Below, piece by piece: positions 1-13,179 of a stretch of DNA of 64,000 bases. A program made the position numbers and the translations under genes. The stretch spans positions 3,658,001 to 3,722,000 of the forward strand of contig CANUEZ040000129.1 in assembly GCA_948099385.1 (NCBI GenBank). Reading direction: 5' to 3'. The number at the start of each line of letters is the position of its first letter. Positions within the stretch are counted from its first letter, which is position 1. The DNA comes from Fasciola hepatica. Taxonomy: Eukaryota; Platyhelminthes; Trematoda; Plagiorchiida; Fasciolidae. Under the pieces are notes generated by a model, which saw only the letters and a list, made by a program, of their open reading frames with translations, ran no database searches and was not told where the DNA came from.

Positions 1-129
1 ATCAGATGTCTGGATTACGTCTTCTCTTACCAGTTTCTGCAATCTTGGAACAATAAACATAGGTGGCAAGGAATCAGTCTCCACTCTGATGATGTGGATG
101 TTGGTCATCTGAATTCTCGGTTCATTCTT

Positions 130-1035
130 TACTCGAAAGTCACGCCCAGATTTCCAACAGACCTACAATTCAGAAACTGAAAAATTCCTCTTTGAGGAAT
201 TATTCAACCTCCTCAAGTCCGCCAAAACAGCTGAAGCTTCTGGATCGGACGGCTTATCCTCGGCTTTAACTTTCTTTGAGCTGATGGCTTCTGTTATCAA
301 CCAATGACTTGAATCGTTCTCTAGTCATGAGTGTTGGCGCCTCGCCACCATCCTTCGTATACCTAAAGGGTCGAGTAACCAAGCGGAAACCAAGAGATTC
401 CGCCCAATCATACTTTCCTCGTCGGTGTTGAAAGTGTTCTAACGTGCCGTACTTCAGTGCCTTCAAAACACAGACAGAAGTCCCACTGACGATAACCAAT
501 TTGCGTCTAAACCCCAGCATTTCACGATCGACGCAGTAGTACGCTTAGTCTATTACATTCTAAAATCTCTCAGTGACTCAAGTAGACCATTTAGGCGTGC
601 CTTTCTCCATTACACATAAGCGTTTGATAGAGTACCATGAACCTTGTCTCTCAGAAGATTGAAATCTTTCAGTTGCCCCACGTACTTACTTATTTGGCTG
701 AACTTCTGCTTCTATGAGAAAAACATAATGTACTAAATTTGGAAGAAACATTTTCTGACATCTCTCAAGCAGTGTCGGTGTTCTTCAAGGAGCTGTTCTC
801 ACTCTATATCTGCTTTTACTCATATTACCGACTTAACTGTAACACATCCAGCCCGTCTGATCAAGTAAGCCGATGAAGTTATTTTGACTCGGTCGGTCTC
901 CCAGCAGTCTCATTTAGATATGTATTGAAAATATTGCTCATATGTCGAAAACGCTACGGAACAGTGTGACCTCGTGTTTAACGATGCCACATGTAGAGAG
1001 TGCATTTATTCCACTTTATGATCTCGATTTATAGA
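130..1035 (+). pseudogene. LINE reverse transcriptase remnant
   Basis: This is a degraded non-LTR retrotransposon reverse transcriptase read on the + strand. Visible blocks in order are SGSDGLSS near 240, an ECWRLATILRIPKGS stretch near 330-370, the FRPIILSS block near 400, NQFAS near 500, an AFDRVP-like motif near 625-645, a G-x-LQGAV-like block near 790, and an ADEVIL version of the YADD catalytic box near 868-885. The Tyr codon of that box is now a stop. Several in-frame stops and shifts break the frame, and no start or endonuclease domain lies inside the window, so the 5' part is off the edge or lost. The motif order fits CR1/Jockey-type LINEs, which reverse-transcribe their own RNA at a nicked target. 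It is certainly dead. The family name is not resolved. Confidence 0.75.
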
Positions 1036-1219
1036 AGACACCACCACCAATAAATCTATTCCTTGTTCCGCAAGAATAAGCGAATGAATAAACACGGAAT
1101 TAGGCTGCGAAATCAGGCACTTTGTCCTTCAAAAGCAAAGGCACTACCGGCTGAGTTTCGAATAAAACCGGGATCTTAGCTGTGTAGAACATTTTGCTAA
1201 TTACCTCGGACAATCTTCT

Positions 1220-2150
1220 ATGCCCATTCTAGTAGGTGAAATCATCGATTACCTGTAAGACTATATTGAAAAGAACACAGTTGAGACAGGCATACCCCCA
1301 GAAGTTCTGAAACAATTATTGTTTTTTTGCATGTAAGACATTCAATTCAAACTGAATAATTCGATCTATTGCAAAAGCATGAGGTAGCAATGGGCTCCCC
1401 ACTCGGACCACTACTTGCCGATGTCTTTATGGTAAAGTTAGAAAATGGCCCACTCGAATCTACAATCCGAAACTATGTTGTACACAAAAACTACGTAGAT
1501 GACATTTTATGGGTAATCAACTCATCAGACCATATAAGCCAACTGCTAGACAGCTTAAACTCAGCTCATACAAATTACTTTTCACAATAGAAACAGAGTC
1601 AGATAATACAATCGCCTTCCTTGACGTTCGGATGAATCGCCTTGACGACAGCTCAATCAGCCGGTTGGTACACAGAAAGGCAACGTGAAGTGGGCAGTAC
1701 ACTGATTCCCGCAGCTTTGTTCCTATAAAGATTAAAAAGAACCTAATTTTATGCCTCACAAACAGAGCAATGGGAATAGGCTAGGAGGACACCGTTGAAG
1801 AAGAACTGCAAACTGTGTGAAGAACCTTCATCCAAAAAGACTACCCGGATTGGCCAGTTGAGATGACGCGATTTAAAGAGGAAACCCCAGGAAAGTTTGG
1901 GGTAGAAAGTAAACCGATATTTATCTCTTTTTATTTCAAGGGTGATACTTTGGCAGAGACTGTGTATATAATATTGTCAGAGGTAATCAGCAAAACGTTC
2001 CTCGCAGCTAAGCTCCAAGTTTTTCGAATCCCGAGCTGTAGCGCTTTCGCGGTTGAAAGACAAAATCTATTCCTCTTACACGTGTACATCGTGCGAAATA
2101 TCGCGGTGTAATTCTGAAAGAGAACTTGCATTGGTGTTCACATAATGAAA
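1220..2150 (+). pseudogene. Penelope-like element remnant (RT to start of endonuclease)
   Basis: The catalytic core of a Penelope-like reverse transcriptase is clear: MGSPLGP at 1,390-1,410 and YVDDIL at 1,492-1,509, in an open stretch of 73 codons. Upstream, about 1,220-1,365 keeps a PPEVLKQLL helix typical of the block before the core, broken by stops. Downstream the frame shifts but an AFLDVRMNRLDD stretch (about 1,615), the linker with FKGDTLAETV (about 1,940) and an ISKTFLAAKL helix (about 2,000) follow in the usual PLE order. A Cys-containing YTCTSCE stretch near 2,080 looks like the start of the GIY-YIG domain, after which similarity fades. The residues differ clearly from the copy at 28.4-31.1 kb, so this is another PLE lineage. 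It begins about 190 bp after the LINE remnant on the same strand. Confidence 0.8.
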
Positions 2151-2159
2151 TTACGGTCT

Positions 2160-4945
2160 CAATAGGTCAAGTGCGATAACCAGCCGGGCGATGGGGGACT
2201 CATGCTGACTACAACTGAGCATATGGGATGCATTTGTGATTCACGACACGTACGTAATTCTGCTATAGGTCAGAATATCTAATCTGGTCAAATCTGATTT
2301 AATTTAAGCAAACGTGATCGTATTTAAGGAAAACGGACTGAGTCTAGTCACACTCAGACAAATCGGGTGTATTTGAATTTGAGCTGCACGCAAACGTACC
2401 ATTTGGTAGACATTCTGTAAAACACTCTGACCTCGACAGGAATAACATGACGAGATGTTATTTGACCTAATGAAGGGATGTGTGATAAGTGTATTGCTTA
2501 GTACGTCACGTGGAAGAAGGGGCTGCGGTAATAATACCTGCACATGCTCGTGAAGCTCGATACGCATTCCCACATGTTTTGTACTTTCATTTACATTCCC
2601 TACTCACTTTCTTTAATTCAGACCAGATTGACGCTTCAGAGTATGGAGATGAGTCGCGCAGAGCAACTGTCTGCACGGTGTCGTGCATGTTCTTTTGGCC
2701 GACTGTGTAACTGAACTAAATTGCTTTAGGCGTACCATGGTGAATTTGACGAGATCGTGTGGACGAGTCACTTAGATGTGAGCTATAAGTACGGCAAACA
2801 CAACTGCTGTGAGTAAATTCCTCCTCTTAAGCAATGACGTGTGCACGATTGCAATTTGTTTGGGATCATACAAACATCGTGAAAGAAAGAATTTCTGAAT
2901 CGTCTAATTACACCATATGAAATTGTGTAGGTCATCCTTTCAGGTTCGAAAAACTTCGACAGTTTAGTGCTCCGCAGTCTGTCGTTTCTCCCTTCATGCT
3001 CCAGTTTATATTTCACATTATTGTTCCTAGTCTGCTAAGAAGGGACTGAATCACTTTACAGAGGTCTGCTAATTGTCAGTCTTGTTCCTGGTACAGCTTT
3101 AAGAGACCTCACATCAGACTTACGTGATAAGTACATAATGCATCCATTGCGTTTGCCGGAAAGATCAATACTCACTGTCAACACCCACTGCATTGCGACT
3201 TTTCTCTTAACTAATCCCACAAGTAGACCTGTCTCAAGTTCCGACTGCTTCCTTCAAGATTACTGTTACTGTAATGCATTAGCATAGACCGCTATTCCCA
3301 TACTTTCTGAAGTATGAGTAGCTGCTAATACGCTTACTGAGCCTCGACTCATCGGGCATTCATTCCTTTTATGCCTTTTCAGATAGTGCATGTGCAACCC
3401 CCAAGGAAGAGCACTGCTTCCAGCACCTCTGACGGCCGCGTTTGTCTCTGTGTCCGTGTCGAACCTCATCCGTTGTGGCTGTCGTCTTCCCCGCCTTTTT
3501 TGTGTCATGGGCGCGTTCACTACCGCGTTACACTGCACAGGATCAGCTTTTGTAGTTCAGTTCCTGGTTAATGTGTTAACAGAAAAAAGTGAAGTTTTAT
3601 CTGAATTAATAACACGCTTCGGCGTGTAGAACGTATCTTAATTTTTCCCCCCAAGACTAAAAAATCACCGTAAATACGTGCTCAGACCAGTGTCATAATG
3701 AAGATTATAAGATACGAGTAAAGTGTGGTGATTCAGGCCTTATCATGTGTAATCCGAGAAAACCAATTTGGACCAACCAGTAGCCGTTTGTTCAAGGTAC
3801 TCTAATCGGCACCTACGCATTTCCACACAAACAAATGCACCACGCGCGTATGACTCACCCTAATCTAACCATGGATGTTGATTATGGCAGTACGCATGTC
3901 TCACGCGTATGATCTGCTTCCGTATCACGTGACCATGTTCGGCAAGTTTGAGCCCACCAATCTTATTGCACGTGGATCAATAAGTGTGCAAATGCGTTCC
4001 GTTTTATATTTCATGCCTATTTGAATACCATATTTCATATATTGAAGTTCAGTGTTAGCTGGAGTGCCTTCTGATTCCATTTCGGGCAATCCGGTTATTA
4101 CATGGAGTTTTCCACACTGTACAGTATTCAGACCATTGTTCTCTCGTTCGACGTTAAAGTTGGCTTATTTACGTCGCCCAAAAAAATTTAGTACAGAGAT
4201 CGCATTGCATTTTGGCTTTGATTCATAAACAATGTCGAATTATAATGGACAGTGATACGTTGTTTGGTGAAATCGAAACTTCTTGATCGTCGGTGATGCT
4301 TCCGTCAACATAGTCATCACAGTCGTTCTAATGTATTTGAACTAACCACGTAAAGCAACACACCGTGCCATTTTCAATTAATTTTACAAAACAAAAGATG
4401 GTGGTTTTTACACCCCACCTTTAGTGTTTATTTTTTTAGACTAATAGGCGTAGAAACGTCTACAGAGGTTTCTTTGCGAGTAATGAGGAGCAGTGAATGT
4501 ATGATATCTGTGTACATTACCACAAAATTATCAGGTAAATTGAGTAAGTTGGAAAAAGTATTTGGGCGGAACGTGATGGAGTTGTAGGGAGGGGAATGTT
4601 AGTTCAAAAGTGGGAGAAAAGTGAAGGTGTCCTGCAAGTTACGGAGGTGGGAGACTGTATTTGAGAAGGTCACCGCAGCAATCAAGAAATGACCCTGGCC
4701 AGTAGCCTTGAGCAACTGTTAGCGGCCACCGACAATTGCTACTGCACAGCGCACTTCCAACCAGTGGTCACCAAATCAGTCTTCTGTACTTTGTGAGTTC
4801 ACGTGCAACTGAAGTGCTTCTTTTATTAGTCAGGCGACAGGCTGGCTAACCAAACGGATCTAAGAACTTGCAGGTTCTGAAATATGCCCATCTTGGTAAT
4901 CAGGACACGAGTTGTACACGAGCATATGTTTCCGGTGATTTCATC
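2160..4945. other. No gene seen
   Basis: I see no coding or RNA feature. Short open frames here show no recognisable motif. About 3,380-3,560 is richer in G+C than its surroundings and open in more than one frame, but has no splice or domain evidence. Confidence 0.5.
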
Positions 4946-4949
4946 CCGA

Positions 4950-5600
4950 AGTCATTACAATCACTATTATATGAAAACGACAGACACTCTGGAGGTCGAG
5001 TTATCTCACACAAGAAAAACACTGCTAAGCAATGGTTATCCCGGGAAATTTTCCCAAAGAAAATGGACTGAGCGGACAAAGCCCGTGAGAATCTCACAGG
5101 CAGAGAAGAAATCACTATTCATCCGACTCCCCTTCAAGAGGGACGTCGCAGCCGAGTGCCGCAGAGAAGACCTCTTTCAACACCGCCGAGATCAGATGCG
5201 TGTTTGTCACGTCACCATCAGTTTGATGTGAAACTAAAGATAAGGTACCTTTTTTGACCTCAGCCATGATCACCGGCCAATTCAAGTTCTCTTACTTGGG
5301 TCGAACTGCAAGGTAGCTTTCAAAATGCATCAAACAGCATCACTCACAATGGCTTAGACACCTAAGCAACCCAGTGGCATCCGATTTCAGGCTTTGCGCA
5401 CTTGGTTAAAATGGGGCCTTTGACAGACTCTCAGTTTGCCTTTGAAGTCGTCTGCCGGGTCACACAACACGTTTTAATAGCAATCAGGCTTCGGATACCA
5501 GCAACTATCGACGCAATTATCATCAAGCTCTTGAAGCCTGAACTTTGCGCGTAGTGTAATTTAGTCCAAGCACCCTAACTTCCATGGCAAACGATCACTT
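4950..5600 (+). pseudogene. Penelope-like element remnant (linker and GIY-YIG endonuclease)
   Basis: This is the 3' third of a Penelope-like element. A TLLSNGYPGKF motif near 5,020, followed by a basic stretch and RLPFKRD near 5,130, matches the linker between reverse transcriptase and endonuclease; the same segment in the 29-31 kb copy reads TLLANGYPENF and TFPFKGD. After a frameshift, SYLGRTAR and a QWLRHLSN stretch (about 5,290-5,370) correspond to the GIY-YIG catalytic region. A further shifted piece with IIIKLLKPELCA (about 5,515-5,553) matches the C-terminal helix, and the frame ends near 5,590. The reverse transcriptase is missing, as expected for a 5'-truncated insertion. At least three frame changes and several stops make it inactive. 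The protein sequence differs from the other PLEs here. Confidence 0.7.
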
Positions 5601-5609
5601 GCGTCACAC

Positions 5610-8600
5610 ACGAGCGCAGCGATAACGTAAACTAATTATCACTCGTCACATAATATGGTCATCGGCACCGGTTTGCGTTAGCCCTCGTCCTTATTCATCT
5701 ACTTCGACTTAGTACGACCTATTTTAACTTCTCTTTTTACTTAGTTTTCATATAGATGTGACTGCAATGGCTTAAGAATGAAGTCACCGAAAACTTATGA
5801 CCGCCTACAGCACATCCTGGATCTAAGAACGTTGTCGGGCCTCCTTTTCCAAAGAAAGTGGTGTGGAACATTCGTAGCCCTGTCTAGCAAATCCTGGTCG
5901 ACGATCCACCTATAATGGACCCGAAAAGTTCATCTAAGCCGCCAGCTGGAACACATGTTTCTATGCTAAGGATAATGCATTGTAAATTTCTCATCACCCC
6001 TAAAGCCACGGCAACTGAAACAGGGAAGTCGAAATTATGCAAGGCATGCAGTGCCTTGCAGCTAATAATGTTACCATGGTCACAACACGGGGAAGTTCCA
6101 ACCGCAAACCTGCCATACAGAACCTTCACTTTTCACCGACTTTCACAATCAGTTAGCGTTTTCCACAACTTTTCCTGTCGGAGTTAGCTTGCGTTTTCCT
6201 CATAACTTGCCGAATTAATCAGACTCGTTCGTGAGCAGACATTATACATTCAAGGTTATCCACTATCCGCCAAGCTACCTCTGTGCGTACTATTTTGCTC
6301 ATCAGTCTAGACAAGTGAAAGCTGAAATCAGGATGTCAAAATTTCTCACCAACGGTTTTTCAATGCAACCGTAATGAATAGACAGACTGTGAAAGCGTGT
6401 TTATCTTAGCATATGTATTACTGTGAATTTCTCAAAAATTATCCCTCGATATTTATTGCGGTATTGTGTAAAAACGACTGGCTGTTCAGTCCAGTGATGT
6501 TGTTTTTTACATAATTTTGCTAGGAATTGACTCAGACCAACTAAATTATCATTCAGTTTTCCCTGATGGATCCATAAAACATTCTATGCCGGCTCGATTT
6601 CTAGACAGATTGTGGCCTTCGCACAGTTGTTTTTAACCAGTGGCGCGAATGCTGATTAGATAGTAAACAGAGAGTTAAATGATGGTTAAAAGCATTCTAA
6701 TGGATACTACGTACTTAACCAGTAAAGACAGAAGATTAACTGGATAAATACCCAATATCTAGTTAATGGCCGTGTTTTAATTGGTTCTTTTCACTGCAAG
6801 TAAAGCGAGCATTGAGTGGTCACCCTTTAATAACATAATTAAAATTTCGGATTGAAAAATCGATGTAGACAAGCACAACAAACAGACGTATCATCTTAAA
6901 TGAGTTTTTCTTCAGTCACTGAAAGACACTTATACCTAACGAGGATCACTAGATTAACTTGTTTCTTGCTCAAAATATCTAACAATCCGTCAGTCCTTGT
7001 GAATGGCTCGGCTTCGACTCATTAGCTTCCTCTCGTTCTCGTCGAATTCGCTTGAAAAAGCTGCCTAGAATAAATCACATTCTGTTCTGCTATCTACTTG
7101 GTCTGTCTGTCTACTAGTGATTTATTCGTCCGAATTTGAAAACATTGGGGAATGGGAACTGTTTGTACTGCACGGCTAAAGTATATTCGCGAAATAAGAC
7201 ACGGATGACTGACCATACTGCTTTATTTCCCACATATTTGTTGGATGATTGCGTGTTTGTTTGATCTCATTTGCTGAATCGATGGGAAGGATGGCTGCGT
7301 TTAATAACGGAGGAGCACGTGATTTGTTTCGGTCCTTTGGAGGTAATATTTCCCATGACCACACGATAAGTCACGTGATTAGTGCCCACATAGAGAACGT
7401 TAGTGCATTTATATGCGCGTGAACGTCTCGGAGATCATTAAACAGTCGAGGAAGAATCATGTTAGCACTGATAGTTCAAATCAGGTCAGTACAGTACCCT
7501 TAAGGCGCTTTATAAAATCAGTAAAATTAGTAAATGGTTCACAGTGTTCACAAGGGTTCACATTAGCAAAGCTCAGGTTATGAACACTGGACATTGTACT
7601 AACATTGCTAATTTTAAGAACTCCGACAAGTGCACTGTATTAGTCCGACGTGAAGCACCGGGAAAACAGGCCTGCTTATGCCACATACGGTTTTCCAAAA
7701 CAAATCCATTGTGGGAATAATGGGAAATTTAAACTGATATTGGTACTTCAATAACCACATATACAAACTAGTTGGTTGTACCTGATCAGTAAACGAACGC
7801 ACACTGAATGCCTTTGTAAACTCCGTAGAATCTTCCGTTTTTTTAAGTGGCTCACCACAACACAATCGTAATGTTTTTAGAACGGAAACATGAATGGGCC
7901 GATTTGGATCATGTCACCGTGAACTATGTCATTCTGTGAAAACAATTCGTAATAGGCTATCTTTGATCAGCCCACGCTTTTTGTTCTTTCCTGACAGACA
8001 CAACTGTCTTTCTCTTAGAAAGGTTAGTAAGCTCACTTAACAAATACGTGAAATAAGGCCTTAAAATAGTTTCTTTTGATGCAGTGATATTTTCCTTTAA
8101 AGCTTTTCCCTGACAATGAAAATTTAAAGTTGGAAAGTATTATTGAGTCCGTGGTTTGAATTCCAGCCAACCTTCTTTCTTGGAGGCATGTAGTAGAGCG
8201 ATTTCAAATCGTAAAGGACTTTCGATAAGCAGAACTATTTCAGATGTTATAAGCAGTGTAAAATAACCTAACCTGATCTTCTAGCTTCGAAGATGCACAC
8301 TCGATTAGTGGGATTTCTGATAAGAAAAAGGGCTCCGCTGTCCAAGTTGATGTGGCAGGTGTTCTCAAAACCCGAGTAAGCAATAAGTATTCCTACTGTT
8401 TAATTGCTGAGCATTTGTTTGACTCCACAACAAAACCAATCATGTTTCCTATTTGCCACACTCATGTGGCTGTAATCGATCATTCATCTCTGATGGAACC
8501 GTGATTAAAACTTGACATTTCAACCAACAGTTCATTTGGTTTCAGACTGTGCACAGGTCTCATTATTTTGGTTGTCAAGTTGGTGCTCTATTTCACAGCT

Positions 8601-9310
8601 TACCAACGGTGTACCCCAATATCCAGTTATCTAGACGTATTTTTTGAACCAGGCACAGCACTCTGTGGATCAACGATAGTCAATCAAGTCTATCAGGTCA
8701 CGTCAACCTAATGGATTTAGTCTGGTTTCACGTTTAGTGAATGTCACAAAATGACCTAATTCACTCGGATTTGGCATTAGTTTGAGCGCTACGGATCAAG
8801 TGATTTGAACGTTTTTGTGGCAGACTTTCATTATGGCCCCCAAATGGTTTAAAGTTATTGAAACTTACTACTGCCGTTAATCTATAATCAACAGAAGTAA
8901 ACTTATTCTCGGCAAAATTTCCTAATATCTGGGAGAATCACTTGGTTTCATCATGTACACTAATTTTTCTTGTTAAAGTATATGTTCTAATCCAGAATTC
9001 AAATATCACTGTCAATCTTAGACTCATAGTAGTTTTGAGAACTGAGAACAAATCGTCATCCTAAGCGATCAACTTACCGATTCTAGGTTTTAAAACTTCT
9101 TGATTCCAAATTTACATTTGATCGGAAACTGGATACACAGTCCAATGAATTTGAACCAATTAACCTATGTTCGACTTCCAGAGCATTCACAATATCTTGT
9201 TTTTGTGGTAATAAGCCAAGGATTAGAGCGAAACAGACTCTCTCTTCGCACTATAAGCCATAGCAAATCGACATAAGGAAAAATCCAATGGAGTTTTTCA
9301 CTTCCAATTG
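5610..9310. other. No gene seen
   Basis: A+T-rich sequence with only short, motif-free open frames. I recognise no repeat family, splice pair or RNA gene. Confidence 0.5.
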
Positions 9311-9315
9311 TTCAA

Positions 9316-9395
9316 AGCCGAGAGCCAGAATCCAACAGGAGACCTTCCTGGCCTATCAGGCAGATGCTCCACCAGTTAAGCTATCGCGGTATGGC
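9316..9395 (-). repeat. tRNA-like SINE head (degenerate)
   Basis: On the minus strand this reads like a tRNA-derived RNA polymerase III promoter. The A box TAGCTTAACTGG (9,371-9,382) fits the consensus exactly. The B-box position (9,328-9,336, GTTGGATTC) has one mismatch at the invariant C. The spacing of about 35 bases between them is right for a tRNA. The arms do not fold into a convincing acceptor or T stem, so I call it a SINE head and not a tRNA gene. No clear tail is attached. Confidence 0.4.
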
Positions 9396-9587
9396 TATTC
9401 GTGTGTGAATAACACAGGTGAATATCCAGTGACGTATAATTCGTTATTCCAGCCTAGGATCACGGTGTTGGTCTTTTGAATGCGAAAAAGGAGGTGGATT
9501 ATCCATTACGTAAGAAAATAGACTATTATAGTTCATTCTTTCCGAAACATAGCATAAATATTCTCGGGGATTCGGATCAGTCCGGAC

Positions 9588-9790
9588 AGTAGTGAGGTGG
9601 CTCAGTGGTAACACACGTACACCTACCATATGCAAAGACTAAGGTTCAAACCTTGGGTGCGGCCGAGGATATGCACCGTTGATGAGCCCTAACAAGAGCA
9701 AAACTCGAGCATGGTATTTCTGGGTGCACGGTTGATCGGATGACGAGTAGTAGTAGCATGATTCCCACGCACTACTGGCACGTAACTATG
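9588..9790 (+). repeat. tRNA-derived SINE with hammerhead-like tail
   Basis: The A box TGGCTCAGTGG (9,598-9,608) and B box GGTTCAAACC (9,643-9,652) mark a tRNA-derived pol III promoter. About 27 bases on, TTGATGAG (9,679-9,686), the spacer CCCTAACAAGAGC and CAAAAC (9,699-9,704) line up with the hammerhead order CUGAUGAG, stem II, GAAAC. Three substitutions lie in the core: C to T at its first base, a broken stem II pair, and G to A in GAAA. The same promoter-tail order occurs in the copies at 18.2, 50.6 and 51.0 kb, so this is a family and not a chance match. Schistosome Sm-alpha SINEs have this architecture; membership in that family is inferred. Confidence 0.65.
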
Positions 9791-9794
9791 AGAT

Positions 9795-12000
9795 ATATGT
9801 GTGTTCTATTGGTTTCTATCTATCTAAAAGATAATCAAAGCACACAAAACCTACCAAGATGGATTTTTAAACCCCTTCGTCCCTCTCAAATTATCCCAAA
9901 TATCTGCATGAAGACTTTGACTTTCTCTCAAACTCAATATTTACACAAGACCTAAGTATCAACTCATTGTCCTTGTTTTTTTCCGATAAAAATGGTTGGA
10001 AACGCAGTGCTGAGTCATAAGAACGGTTATTTCTTCCACGGGATTAAAAATGAACACTTTCACCATTCGGATTTTGATAATATTTTCTAATTTCTTTTGG
10101 GTCTTAATTCCAAGACGGACTGTCCCACTAATTCTCTTTTGCGCCCACCGCGCTTTCTCGTATGAATAAAATTTACTCCACTGAAGCTTTAGAAAAGACA
10201 CCCATGGCGGACTTCAAAAGAGAACAAAATAGGTTTCAGCAGTAGGACAAGTTATCAACATTGGTCGTACGTAGAACCCATGAATGATAATGATTGGTTC
10301 GGGCACTTGAATGCTCCGATCATCGTTGCTAATCAGAAACATTTTTTCACCCGGAAACAATAAAATTACGGAGTGCCTTGCTTAACGAGGTTTACCGTGA
10401 GTCTTGGTGCGGTCTTCATCCGAAGGAACTCATAAAAACGTTTTCGGAATAGACTGGGAAACGTATCGAAGATCCTTTGATAGATAAATTGATTTGTCGC
10501 TCCTCGATAAGTGGCAAATGTGGAAGAGTACGTCACGCTCAAGAAAAACAGTCAAAAAATTTAACAAGCTGATTTAGTAAAAAAATTCCCATAATTATGA
10601 AGAAAAAATCGCCAGGGTAGTACAGGACCATCTATGCCCTGGGCCATTTCAGAAAATCTCAACTTTGCGCATACTGCATAATAATAGTGTTATTAAATAT
10701 TCACGTAAAATATTAGTGCCCAAAACTGGTGGTAAACAAGAGCGGAGGGTAAATTATATCACCACAGTAAAGACAACTTAAAAACAATTATTTCTGCTTA
10801 CATTGAATCCTTTTATGGTGATGGCTTTGGTAAACCTCAATAGGTTCATACTGTTCGCTGCCAATATGATCACAACAGTGGTGTTTCAATCAACTGGATT
10901 TCGTTTCATCAGTAGATGACAAGCGGCAGCCATCTACAGAATCTCATAGTTTTCTACTCTGTCATGTCTGAAGAAATTGCAGAAAACAGCTGATAAACTG
11001 ATTTTGTAAAGCTTGTTTTCTATAATTGTTAGCCACGAAAGAATCGATTTTTTGTTCTCCCTAGTTTTCCAATATTTCTTCACTATTTGAGGGTCACGCA
11101 TTGCCATCGACGATAAGAGTAATATGTCAAATGTAAACCCACCTAGCAAAAGAGATAAGGTAAACCGGTATTTCAACTCCAGCAACCGCGGACTGCTCAA
11201 GCAAATACTTTCACCGTAGTGTTTTGGGACTCGAGGTGTAACCGCAACCCCGTAGGCGGGCACGTGTTTGCATAACAAAACATTCGGTTACTGTGACTTG
11301 TCAGGTTTCAATGTCACACAAATATGAGTGATGTATTTATATCCCCCCACCCCGCACACACAAACACACACCGCCTTCAGAGAACGTATCTAAGATAGGA
11401 ACAGATCACTGGTGAGCGTCACGTCAAATATTGTGGAAATCAACTAAGTCGGATAAATTGACATCTTGTGTAACCAGTTCCATGCTCATTGGATAAAAAC
11501 TACAGGTTGTTCCTAAAGAGCAACATTTGCTAGGGAATCTCAGGGAATTTTGACGGCCCGGTGATTAATTATATCAGGCTTTCCGTGTTTACCAGTCAGT
11601 TCATTTGGTCACTCTTAGGGCTGGTACAACAGCTGAGGTCTTCCGCAGATCATAATATTACACCGATCAGGATACAAATATTTAACTTAAAATTCAAATT
11701 TCACTCTGTTATCGGCATGTTTTTGCTAGGCTCGGTACTACACCTGACCGGATTGACTTGGTTGTGATTCACCATTGCTAGTCGTAAATTCATCTTTACC
11801 AGTTGTCTTCGGAAGTGCAACGGGCGACTGAGGCCAATGGGATGTTCACCCTGAAAGACGTGCATGCAGAGGCATGGAGTAACTGAAAAATGAAACCAAA
11901 TCTTTCAAGACTTTTCACAAAGTTCCCTTAATGGTAATTAATCCTTTCTCAATAATACCTTTGTTAGAGACTATTGCAAGCCAGGTAATTCAGTTCCCGT
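9795..12000. other. No gene seen
   Basis: Nothing recognisable. A C- and A-rich simple tract lies at about 11,343-11,372. A minus-strand open frame of 114 codons (10,934-11,278) shows no family motif and ordinary base composition. Confidence 0.45.
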
Positions 12001-12004
12001 CGTA

Positions 12005-12145
12005 GAAACCTGAAATCAGTGGCGTCTAAATGACATCCGTTCATCTATTAAGCTTCGAGTGCACGTCACGGCAATTAGGCCAGTTCTTCTCCACGGCTGT
12101 AAACAGGCAGTTTTAAGATGATACTAAGTATCCGAACTCTTATGG
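12005..12145 (+). pseudogene. RTE-type LINE fragment (RT C-terminal region)
   Basis: A short open stretch (12,014-12,118) contains DIRSSIKLRV followed by a VLLHGCK block. This matches the order DIR-S-IK-RV ... VLLYGCE that follows the catalytic core in RTE-clade LINEs of flukes and other animals. The conserved Trp expected just after that block is lost, and a stop follows at 12,119. Only about 40 codons survive, with nothing recognisable on either side. It differs in family from the CR1/Jockey-like LINEs elsewhere in the window. Confidence 0.5.
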
Positions 12146-12159
12146 TTTGGTCAAATCTG

Positions 12160-12550
12160 ACCGGAACACGGTATCAGCAATGCTGAGATTTGGCTCATTA
12201 GATGGAAGACTGAAGTTCACCAGGATAAGGTGGTCGCCGGATAGAAAGGAATTAATCAATGATATTTCACTTCCTTTTTGTAATACAAAGAAGAACAATA
12301 ATTCTAGGAGACTGCTGAATGGGCAGGTGACCGGGAAGGTGGCACGATTCGAATCCCAACGTGAAGGTCAGACCAAGCATGTGTCCAATGTAAGCCCAAA
12401 GGAGAACATTCAGCTGCCACATAACTACATAACACGTTTTAATCAGGGAAGTACGGCTTCTACTTGCTTTATCATTTGATCCATCTTTTAGGGAACATTA
12501 CAGAATGAGGTAAAATAGAACAAGTGTACGCCTGCTTGCAAGCCAATAAA
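12160..12550. other. No gene; possible isolated B box
   Basis: A B-box-like GATTCGAATCC at 12,346-12,356 (+) hints at another tRNA-derived SINE head, but I find no matching A box at the right distance and no known tail. The 110-codon open frame across it has no family motif. Confidence 0.25.
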
Positions 12551-12559
12551 TGTTTGTAA

Positions 12560-13170
12560 TTAGAGACGTATTTGACGAGTTTGCCGGGAAAAAGATGTGC
12601 GATTACAGTTGACGGATTTTGAGACAGGTTGAAGCATATATGTTGAAATGTTGCGATACCAAATACTGAGAAAGATATTCATACGGCATTCCAATGCATT
12701 TGGAAATGTGCTTGAGACATCTAGAGATTAGTTTGAAATCCTTTGAATTAGACCAGGAAGGGAGGATACAACCGTGCACAAACGTTTGCTTACACAGAGT
12801 GCGGTGAAGAGGGTATTCAGAAGAGATACGTTAACTGTGTTTCTCATTTCTTACAAAAGTTGCTCCGGTACGGCCCGACCATATTAGCTTTCTTGTTAGA
12901 CTCAGGCCAAGTTACTTTACTGACAATCTGGATCATGTTCTCCCCATTTTTATATACACAGGGAGCGTATTCTACAGTTTTGGTCTGACGGATTCCTTGT
13001 AGAAGAAGAAGTCTGCACACTCGAAAGAGTTAGCAATCGCTCATTGTTTGAAAGAATACTCAACTACGTCCGAGATATCTTGCTTCAGAATAGAAAACAC
13101 GGAGTCTTTGGTGTAAGATGTATCAACAACTACATCATCAGTATGCTCAATAAGCGACGATTCATTGAAG
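12560..13170 (-). pseudogene. LINE reverse transcriptase 3' remnant
   Basis: Read on the minus strand, about 13,150-13,050 gives a TDDVVV version of the YADD catalytic box followed by SILKQDISDV. About 12,760-12,640 gives DFKLISRCLK, then a SKCIGMPY stretch typical of the C-terminal region of this LINE group. The minus-strand copy at 54.2-55.6 kb has the same blocks (ILKQDISSV and DFKLISRSLK), and the DNA there is visibly similar, so the two are copies of one family. The N-terminal reverse transcriptase and endonuclease are missing, consistent with 5' truncation. Frame changes and stops between the blocks show it is dead. Confidence 0.65.
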
Positions 13171-13179
13171 GTGGTTACG

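Noticed and set aside
9588..9660. Functional tRNA gene
   Set aside because: Both promoter boxes are present, but there is no acceptor-stem pairing and a SINE-type tail follows directly.
12330..12370. SINE head near GATTCGAATCC
   Set aside because: A B box alone is too short to trust; no A box or tail was found.
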